From Gemmatimonadota bacterium (GTDB taxonomy: Bacteria; Gemmatimonadota; Gemmatimonadetes; Gemmatimonadales; Gemmatimonadaceae), in contig JAEUJK010000734.1 in assembly GCA_016794735.1 (NCBI GenBank), positions 1-12,482 on the forward strand: a DNA stretch of 12,482 nt, read 5' to 3'. The stretch's first letter is position 1; every line of letters begins with the position of its first letter. This document shows, in pieces, positions 7,241-12,482 of this stretch. The position numbers were made by a program, and so were the translations under genes. The notes beneath the pieces were generated by a model. That model made no database searches and had not been told where the DNA came from. It worked only from the letters and a program-made list of their open reading frames with translations.

Positions 7241-7384
7241 GGGGAACCCCCGGGCCCCTAGCTTAGCCCGCCGATGCGGGTGGGGAACAGGGAAGGCGTG
7301 GCCGGTGGCCGCCGGACATGGCGCGTAGCCCGGGTGATGCCCTTGCCGGGCGGTTGCCCGGCCAGCCTTCCCTGGAGCCCTGCC
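7241..7384. promoter_or_regulatory. Divergent regulatory region between sigma and BIG2 lipoprotein genes
   Basis: This 144-bp spacer must contain both promoters. An 8-bp direct repeat TGGGGAAC occurs at 7240-7247 and 7281-7288; GGAAC resembles the -35 core used by many ECF sigma factors, but no matching -10 is evident. On the minus strand TAAGCT (7260-7265), within GCTAAGCTAGG, is a possible -10 for the sigma gene, giving a very short leader. The right third holds a stem-loop (7345-7362), listed separately. Confidence 0.35.
7345..7362 (+). promoter_or_regulatory. GC-rich stem-loop in the leader of the BIG2 lipoprotein gene
   Basis: GCCGGGC-GGTT-GCCCGGC is a perfect 7-bp inverted repeat with a 4-nt loop, ending 22 nt before the ATG at 7385 and 11 nt before the GGAG ribosome binding site. 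As RNA it would be a very stable hairpin in the 5' leader. As DNA it could be an operator. There is no T-run, so it is not a standard terminator. Chance hairpins are common at this GC content. Confidence 0.35.
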
Positions 7385-10300
7385 ATGCGCCGTCGCATCG
7401 AGTTTGCCCTCGCCGCTTCCACCTGGCTCGTCGCCGCAGCCTGCGGTGGCGGTGATGGGGGGCCTCCCTCCCCGCCCCCGCCCCCGACGGTGGCCAGTGT
7501 CGTGGTGGCCCTCGCGTCGGCGTCGATTCCGGTGGGACAGACCACCACCGCGACGGCGACCGCTCGTGATGCCCAGGGGGCAACGATTTCGGGGAAGACC
7601 CCCAGCTGGTCGAGCGCCAACAGTTCGGTGGCATCGGTGAGTGGGGATGGGACCGTCACGGGAGTGGCTGCGGGGAGTACGGAGATCACCGCCACCATCG
7701 ATGGCCGGACCGGCTCGGCGACGGTGACCGTCACACCGCCACCCGTCTCGACCGTCACGGTCACGCTGTCGGCGCCGACGATCTCGGTCGGACAGTCCAC
7801 GCAAGCGACCGCAGTCTTGCGCGACGGTTCTGGTGCCGTCGTCACGGGGCGGACGATCGCGTGGTCGTCGTCGAACACCGGGGTCGCCACCGTGACGAAT
7901 GCGGGACTCGTCGTTGCGATCGCTGCCGGCAGCGCGACCATCACCGCCAGCAGCGAGGGTCGCACGGGCCAGGCCACGGTCACGGTGATCGTCGTGCCCA
8001 CGGTTGGTAACGTCGTCCTGCTCGGGGCCAATGGCCAACCGCTGGATACCTCGCGGGTTGCCGGTCGCGTGACGATCGAGCTCGACATGACGCTGCCGCC
8101 GGGGTGGCGTGGCGTGCGCGAGGTGCGCATCGGGTCACGCGTCTTCCGCCGCGACTCGGTGGCCGGGAGTTCCGTGCTGGATGCGGCGCGCCTGCTGCGC
8201 GAGGCCGCCGTGATGGACGTGTCCTCTCCCGTTGCCACGCTCTCCAGTGGGGAGCTGCAGTACCTGACGTTGGGCAACGGGCCGCAAACCGCCGTCATCG
8301 ACCTGGTCGGCTCGATCCCGCCAGCGAATCCGACGACCACGTCGTCGCAGGTCCAGTTCCGGACGCAGCAGAACAACTTCCTGCACCTGTTCATCGATCC
8401 GCAGCAGGAGCGCACCATCGCGGGAACGTCGACGTCCACCGGCGACATCAAGGGACGACTCGGGATCGGGATCTTCGACCAGGATGCGATCCAGAGCGTG
8501 GAGATCCTCATGGGACCCGCGTCGGCGCAGTATTCCGGCACGACGTCGTTGGTGAGCATTGCCACGCTGACGGGATCGAGCTTGCGGCGGGAGTTCAACA
8601 TCCCGCGGTCGGCCCTCCCGGGTGAGAGTCCCCTCTCGGGGTCGGCGTTCCTGGCGCGCGTGCAGTGGAGGGACTACGGGTTGTGGGATCCGCGATTGCA
8701 GACCTACGCCACCGCCAACTGGGCCGCCAGCATCAATGGGTCCGGCTTTGCCCACCCGGTGAACAACACGACCGGCGTGAATGTCCCGGCCAACATCGGA
8801 TTGCAGTACACGCCGACGCCCGACGTGAGCCAGCTCCTGCCGGGGTTCGTGCCCTACACGACCTCCATCACCTACGATCACAGCCTGAACGCGCCGGTGG
8901 ACGTCTTCTCGATCCTGCAGGCCAACAACACGATCGGATCGTCGCTCTACGCAACGGGGACCGAGGTCGGCAGCTTCTCGAACCGGCTGCGTTCCACCTA
9001 CGACCTGCGCCTGGGGCTCCAGTACTCGCGCTTCTCCGATCGATCAGGCATCGACGCGACCAAGACCACGATCCGGTACGGGAGCCTGTTGTCACCCAAG
9101 TCGGCGTGGACCACCTGGTCGCCGACCGTCCCGCTCCCGGGCACGAGCGGATCCTACACCCTGGGCGCCGAGGCGTGCTTCGAGGACTTCGCGGGCAACA
9201 CCGGCTGCGCCGACCTGGTGACCAATGCCTTGAACAACATCACGTCGACCGGCAGTCCCGGGGGTATCAACATGCGGGCTGCGTTTGCCGTTGGCGGACC
9301 GACGGGCACGATGACCTTTGGTGGCGTGACCAGCCCCTTCATCAACAACTGGCCGACCGTCGGCACGGCGTCGCGGACGGCGATCGCGTCAGGATTCACG
9401 CCGGGCTACCTGCCCAGCCTGTTCGGTGCGTGGAACGTGGAGATGTCCTACGGCACGACCACCCGGAAGCTGTTTGGCACGGGCCCGGCGGGAGCAGACC
9501 CGGTGTTGTATCCCTCGGTGACGTCGGGGAACGGGGGGAATGCCAACTTCGCCTTCAACACATGGACGGCGCAGGCGCTTTCCGTCGTTGGGTCGGACGA
9601 GGGGGTGTATCGCGGGACGTTCGCCTACCGGCAGGCCGATGGATCCCTGTTCGGATCGCCGCAGAGCGTGTACCTGGTCAACGACCGCACCAGCCCGTCG
9701 AAGCCCACCGGCACCTACCAGGGCGGACAGGCGCGCGACAACTGGGATGCCGTGATCAGCGGCACGGACAACGTGGGGTTTGGTGGCATGGCGTGGGGCT
9801 GGCGCAGCACCAAGGTGGACACGCGTTTCCTCAACGACCGGTTCTACTACTACGAGGGCCAGCAAACGATCGGTGGAGGACCTACGGCACCACTGGAGGC
9901 CAGTGGCAGCTGGGCCATCGGTGGCGTGATCCCCGGTTCGATCACCTTCGCCGACGCGGGCGGCGGGTTCTCGGGCGCCACCGCGTCCGCATTCGATGCG
10001 CTGGTCGACAAGTTCTGGGACCTGGGGGGAAACCCGAGCTTCGAGGAGTTCTTCACCTTCCTCGCCCTGTTTCCCGACCGGCAGACCACGCCGCCGGATC
10101 GCTTCGAGCAGTTCCAGAGTGGCGCATCGGCCTGCGTGGGCACCAGCACCTTCTGCGGCTCGGTGCCGCGGACGCGATTCCTCGATGGTGGGATCACGAC
10201 ACTCACCAGCACGCGGTTCGTCGACAAGCTCGACGTGTTCGGCGTCCACGATTTGACCAAGCGGGTGCACTACTTCGGGTCGAGCACCTCCACGCAGACG

Positions 10301-10468
10301 AGTCCGTTCTCCGGGAAGTTCAGGACCTTCTACTTCGTCCCCTTCGACGCAGGGCGGTTCGGGGGGCCGGCGGGCAACTACAACCTGTTCTCGGTGGCCC
10401 GCTCGTCCATGGACGATGTCTTTGTCTCCAACTTCCTGCCGTTTGCCGTGCTCAAGGGACAACCCTGA
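7385..10468 (+). CDS. Large surface lipoprotein with two BIG2 Ig-like domains, rest unassigned
   Basis: The 1027-residue exported protein begins MRRRIEFALAASTWLVAAAC. The basic start, hydrophobic run and lipobox-like VAAAC (C20; alanine at -3 is tolerated) predict a lipid-anchored protein. A Gly/Pro-rich linker (21-35) follows, then two tandem BIG2-type Ig-like domains (about 36-117 and 121-203), each with 'SVGQ/PVGQ', a central 'WSS.N..VA.V' and terminal 'G.ATVTV'. The remaining ~820 residues resemble no family I can name. They are rich in Ser, Thr, Gly and aromatic residues, with few cysteines (pairs near 'EACFEDFAGNTGCAD' and 'SACVGTSTFCGS'), as expected for a folded extracellular beta-rich protein. 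The start was chosen because GGAG lies 7 nt upstream of ATG 7385 and the signal peptide begins there; an in-frame ATG at 7274 would bury the signal sequence. The gene is divergent from the sigma/kinase pair, which may control it, and is followed by the glycosidase gene after 60 bp. An adhesive or glycan-binding role is only a guess. Confidence 0.85.
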   Translation: MRRRIEFALAASTWLVAAACGGGDGGPPSPPPPPTVASVVVALASASIPVGQTTTATATARDAQGATISGKTPSWSSANSSVASVSGDGTVTGVAAGSTEITATIDGRTGSATVTVTPPPVSTVTVTLSAPTISVGQSTQATAVLRDGSGAVVTGRTIAWSSSNTGVATVTNAGLVVAIAAGSATITASSEGRTGQATVTVIVVPTVGNVVLLGANGQPLDTSRVAGRVTIELDMTLPPGWRGVREVRIGSRVFRRDSVAGSSVLDAARLLREAAVMDVSSPVATLSSGELQYLTLGNGPQTAVIDLVGSIPPANPTTTSSQVQFRTQQNNFLHLFIDPQQERTIAGTSTSTGDIKGRLGIGIFDQDAIQSVEILMGPASAQYSGTTSLVSIATLTGSSLRREFNIPRSALPGESPLSGSAFLARVQWRDYGLWDPRLQTYATANWAASINGSGFAHPVNNTTGVNVPANIGLQYTPTPDVSQLLPGFVPYTTSITYDHSLNAPVDVFSILQANNTIGSSLYATGTEVGSFSNRLRSTYDLRLGLQYSRFSDRSGIDATKTTIRYGSLLSPKSAWTTWSPTVPLPGTSGSYTLGAEACFEDFAGNTGCADLVTNALNNITSTGSPGGINMRAAFAVGGPTGTMTFGGVTSPFINNWPTVGTASRTAIASGFTPGYLPSLFGAWNVEMSYGTTTRKLFGTGPAGADPVLYPSVTSGNGGNANFAFNTWTAQALSVVGSDEGVYRGTFAYRQADGSLFGSPQSVYLVNDRTSPSKPTGTYQGGQARDNWDAVISGTDNVGFGGMAWGWRSTKVDTRFLNDRFYYYEGQQTIGGGPTAPLEASGSWAIGGVIPGSITFADAGGGFSGATASAFDALVDKFWDLGGNPSFEEFFTFLALFPDRQTTPPDRFEQFQSGASACVGTSTFCGSVPRTRFLDGGITTLTSTRFVDKLDVFGVHDLTKRVHYFGSSTSTQTSPFSGKFRTFYFVPFDAGRFGGPAGNYNLFSVARSSMDDVFVSNFLPFAVLKGQP
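7490..7993 (+). repeat. Tandem BIG2 domain coding repeat (two units)
   Basis: Two consecutive coding units of about 83-85 codons encode the same Ig-like pattern. Unit 1 covers 7490-7735 and unit 2 covers 7745-7993. Matching pairs include 'GQTTTATATARDAQGA' with 'GQSTQATAVLRDGSGA', 'WSSANSSVASV' with 'WSSSNTGVATV', and 'DGRTGSATVTV' with 'EGRTGQATVTV'. Similarity is at protein level; DNA identity is partial, so this is an old duplication. Confidence 0.75.
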
Positions 10469-10475
10469 CCACTGG

Positions 10476-10502
10476 TTGGACCTCGCGGGGGATCGCTAAC
10501 TT
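10476..10502 (+). promoter_or_regulatory. Possible promoter of the GH109-like gene
   Basis: In the 60-bp gap before the glycosidase gene, TTGGAC (10476-10481) and TAACTT (10497-10502) are separated by 15 bp, shorter than the ideal 17. GCTAACTTGG here resembles GCTAAGCTAGG on the minus strand upstream of the sigma gene. No terminator-like hairpin follows the BIG2 lipoprotein stop, so read-through transcription is equally possible. Confidence 0.25.
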
Positions 10503-10528
10503 GGCGCCGTTCCCACCGTGATGGACGC

Positions 10529-11881
10529 ATGAGCGACGCCCTTTCCCGACGTGACTTCCTGAAGGTTGGTGCGGTGGCTGGCGCCGGCCTCGCCAGCGGA
10601 GGGGCGCCGCTCGAGGCGGCACCCCTCGCCCCCGTGGACCGCGTGCTCGCGGACACGATGATGGGGGTGCCGTTTGCACCGACCCGGACGCCCCGCATCG
10701 CGATCGTCGGGACGGGACTCCGCGGTCGCAGTGTGCTGCACGAGCTGCTTGGGGTGGTCAATGTCCAGATCACCGCGCTGTGTGACACGGTGCCGGAGAA
10801 GGTGGCGATGGCCCGCGAGCAGGTGCGCAAGGCCGGCCACACGTACGAGGTCGCGACCTACAGCGGCAGTGAACGGGCGTTCGAGCAGCTGGTGTCGCGC
10901 GACGACATCGACCTCGTGTATACCGCGACCCCGTGGGAATTCCACGTGCCGGTGTGCCTCGCCGCGATGCGCGCCGGCAAGCATGCGGCCACCGAGGTGC
11001 CCGCCGCCTACACCATGGAAGAGCTGTGGACCCTCGTCGACACGTCCGAGGCCACCCGTCGGCACTGCATCATGCTGGAGAACTGCAACTACGGCTACAA
11101 CGAGTTGCTGGTGCTCAACATGGTGCGCGCCGGGATGTTCGGTGACCTCAAGCACGGCGGCGCCGCCTACAACCACGACCTCCGCTCGATCCTGTTCGAG
11201 AATCGCGACGAGGGACTGTGGCGTCGCTGTCACCACACGCAGCGCAACGGCAACCTGTACACCACGCACGGGTTGGGTCCGGTGGCGTTCTACATGGACA
11301 TCAACCGGGGCGACCGGTTCGACTACGTGGTCTCGATGAGCACCCCGGAGATGGGGCTCACCAAGTGGCGCAAGGACTTCCCGGACCGCGAACGACCGAA
11401 GGACCGCGAGCACTACGTCACCGGCGACCTGAACATTTCCCTCATCCGCACGGCCAGCGGGCGCACCATCCGCCTCGAGCACGATGTCTCGAGCCCGCGC
11501 CCGTACAGCCGCATCAACGCGATCCAGGGCAGCAAGGGGATCTTCGAGGACTATCCGCCGCGCATCTACCTGGACGGCATGACGCCGTCCCACCAGTGGA
11601 CGCAGATCGACCGCTTCAAGGCCGAGCACGAACACCAGCTGTGGCGCACGTTAGGCGGGCAGGCGCGCAGCGGCGGCCACGGCGGCATGGACTTCGTGAT
11701 GGCCTGGCGGCTCGTGCAGTGCATGCGCGAGGGCCTGCCGCCCGACATGGACGTCTACGACGCCGCCGCCTGGTGTGCACCGGGCCCCCTCAGCGAGGCC
11801 TCGGTGCGCGCCGGCAGCGCCCCCCAGCCCTTCCCCGACTTCACGCGGGGACGGTGGACACAGGGGAAACGCTCGCTGTAG
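10529..11881 (+). CDS. Tat-exported Gfo/Idh/MocA-fold glycosidase, GH109-like
   Basis: This 450-residue enzyme is predicted to be exported folded by the Tat pathway: twin-arginine motif SRRDFLK at 6-12, then a hydrophobic stretch AVAGAGLASGG. The N-terminal Rossmann domain starts 'RIAIVGTGLRGR' (G61, G63, G66; dinucleotide binding) with D86 in 'ALCD' to hold the NAD ribose. MocA-family 'TATPWEFH' (132-139), 'AGKHAATEVPA' (149-159; EVP where simple dehydrogenases have EKP), 'ENCNYGYNE' (184-192), 'GAAYNHDLR' and 'NGNLYTTHGLGPVA' with H247 follow. The last block and the EVP form are typical of family GH109, whose characterised members hydrolyse alpha-N-acetylgalactosaminides by an NAD-dependent oxidation/elimination mechanism. 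GH109-like sequences are diverse, so substrate specificity is uncertain. The ribosome binding site is weak (GGA 4 nt before ATG). The 3' end overlaps the convergent CoA-ligase gene by 41 bp. It probably acts in the periplasm on amino-sugar glycans. Confidence 0.88.
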   Translation: MSDALSRRDFLKVGAVAGAGLASGGAPLEAAPLAPVDRVLADTMMGVPFAPTRTPRIAIVGTGLRGRSVLHELLGVVNVQITALCDTVPEKVAMAREQVRKAGHTYEVATYSGSERAFEQLVSRDDIDLVYTATPWEFHVPVCLAAMRAGKHAATEVPAAYTMEELWTLVDTSEATRRHCIMLENCNYGYNELLVLNMVRAGMFGDLKHGGAAYNHDLRSILFENRDEGLWRRCHHTQRNGNLYTTHGLGPVAFYMDINRGDRFDYVVSMSTPEMGLTKWRKDFPDRERPKDREHYVTGDLNISLIRTASGRTIRLEHDVSSPRPYSRINAIQGSKGIFEDYPPRIYLDGMTPSHQWTQIDRFKAEHEHQLWRTLGGQARSGGHGGMDFVMAWRLVQCMREGLPPDMDVYDAAAWCAPGPLSEASVRAGSAPQPFPDFTRGRWTQGKRSL

Positions 11882-12482
11882 GAGCGGCCGCCAGGTACTG
11901 CCGCTTGAGCCGGATGTCCTGTGAGACAAACGGCCCAGTGCCTGTGGCATGGAAGACGACGCACGGGGGATGTGCCGAGGTGGCAATGCGGCGCGACTCC
12001 CGGAAGTCCTGGTTGACGCGGGCCAGGGCGTCGAACAGGTGGTGGCCGAGGGCGGCGAGCCCGTCGTCCACCGCACCGGCGACGAGTTCCAGGTGCACGA
12101 AGAGCCCCTTGTCGCCCCGTGCATCCTCCCGCACCTCGAGCTGGAAGCCATCGGTGACCGCGGCCAGCTCGGGCACGTGGAACAACGCTTCCTGCACATC
12201 GGCCGGCGACACCTTGCATCCATAATAGGCGATGCTGGCGTCCGCGCGCCCATAGAGGAACAACACGGGAAGGTCCAGGCCCCCGGCCTCCAGCCCTTCG
12301 GGATCGATCCCCTCCTCGCGCAGGATCTCCACCAGCTCCGGCATGCGCATCACGTGGCCGAGGTCGTGGATGTTGTACCGCACCTTGGGCGTCACGTGTC
12401 CCGGTCGACACACGGTCACGAGCAACTCGCCGGCGTGTGATGTCTCCAGGAAGAAGTCCGCCGGGTTGTACTGGAACATCAT
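11841..12482 (-). CDS. PaaK-like AMP-forming acyl/aryl-CoA ligase, C-terminal part
   Basis: Only the last ~214 codons lie in the window; the 5' part is beyond the right edge. An in-frame ATG at the edge is unlikely to be the start, because PaaK-type ligases have 430-470 residues and the visible part begins inside the adenylating core. The sequence 'GELLVTVCRPGHVTPKVRYNIHDLGHVM' is the end of that core. 'LFLYGRADASIAYYGCKVSPADVQEAL' is the hinge and mobile C-terminal domain that swings to complete thioester formation. The end 'GTGPFVSQDIRLKRQYL' is followed by a short Ala/Ser/Pro/Val tail. The family activates a carboxylic acid with ATP and transfers it to CoA (phenylacetate in PaaK), but the substrate pocket is not visible here, and related enzymes use other substrates. 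The coding end overlaps the GH109-like gene tail-to-tail. Confidence 0.82.
   Translation of the reverse strand: MMFQYNPADFFLETSHAGELLVTVCRPGHVTPKVRYNIHDLGHVMRMPELVEILREEGIDPEGLEAGGLDLPVLFLYGRADASIAYYGCKVSPADVQEALFHVPELAAVTDGFQLEVREDARGDKGLFVHLELVAGAVDDGLAALGHHLFDALARVNQDFRESRRIATSAHPPCVVFHATGTGPFVSQDIRLKRQYLAAAPTASVSPVSTVPA

Noticed and set aside
7274..7384. Longer BIG2 lipoprotein starting at 7274
   Set aside because: It would place 37 residues before a clear signal peptide, and the GGAG site fits only the ATG at 7385.
7241..8038. N-terminal extension of the sigma factor, and a 447-codon minus-strand frame at 7258-8601
   Set aside because: Both are antisense to the BIG2 coding region. The sigma domain begins properly after the ATG at 7240, and the added residues are of shadow composition.
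8665..10521. A 618-codon open frame on the plus strand inside the BIG2 lipoprotein gene
   Set aside because: The composition is Arg/Gly/His-rich and domain-free. It overlaps another frame that has a signal peptide, Ig domains and a ribosome binding site.
11884..11904. GCGGC...GCCGC inverted repeat just after the GH109-like stop, as a terminator
   Set aside because: The arms are 5 bp with an 11-nt loop and no T-run, and it lies inside the ligase coding sequence; it is expected by chance at this GC.
11755..12411. A 218-codon minus-strand frame and other frames over the GH109/ligase junction
   Set aside because: It is a shadow of the ligase and glycosidase genes; no motif is recognisable.

Overview
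This is a GC-rich (roughly two thirds G+C) bacterial window with tightly packed genes. There is no mobile element, rRNA, tRNA or CRISPR array. The gene mix suggests a member of Gemmatimonadota, or a similar Acidobacteriota/Planctomycetota-like soil or freshwater lineage. The pointers are an ECF sigma factor of the 'HTL..T.LVHEAYLRL' type paired with a Ser/Thr kinase carrying kinesin-light-chain-like TPRs, a Tat-exported GH109/MocA enzyme, big Ig-fold lipoproteins and a duplicated FtsX-type permease. The taxonomic call is inference; no marker gene is present.

Left part (1-2350, minus strand): an ABC exporter-type operon. The ATPase (1616-2350) is followed after 2 nt by a large FtsX-like permease (1-1613), which is cut by the left edge. 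A ~120-bp divergent region separates it from a plus-strand AlkC-type DNA alkylation repair glycosylase with an extra C-terminal Ig-like domain (2471-3589). Convergent to that gene is a small lipoprotein with Cu/Zn-SOD/CHRD-like motifs (3621-4070).

Centre (4194-7240, minus strand): a two-gene regulatory unit. An ECF sigma factor (6626-7240) is followed by a membrane Ser/Thr protein kinase (4194-6629) whose GTG start overlaps the sigma stop in a GTGA junction. The sigma factor lacks the usual acidic patch at the start of region 2.2 and has a Thr-Thr pair there. This fits the known scheme in which a kinase activates a sigma factor by threonine phosphorylation. This is the most interesting system in the window.

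Right part (7385-12482): divergent from the sigma gene is a 1027-residue lipoprotein with two tandem BIG2 domains and about 820 residues that I cannot assign (7385-10468). It is followed by a Tat-exported GH109-type, NAD-dependent glycosidase of the Gfo/Idh/MocA fold (10529-11881). The C-terminal end of a PaaK-like AMP-forming CoA ligase lies on the minus strand (11841-12482, 5' part outside the window); it overlaps the glycosidase gene tail-to-tail by 41 bp.

The lipoprotein next to the sigma/kinase pair is a natural candidate target of that pair, but the sequence alone does not prove this. No stretch longer than 300 bp lacks a gene. Several very long open frames opposite the real genes are by-products of high GC and are not annotated.
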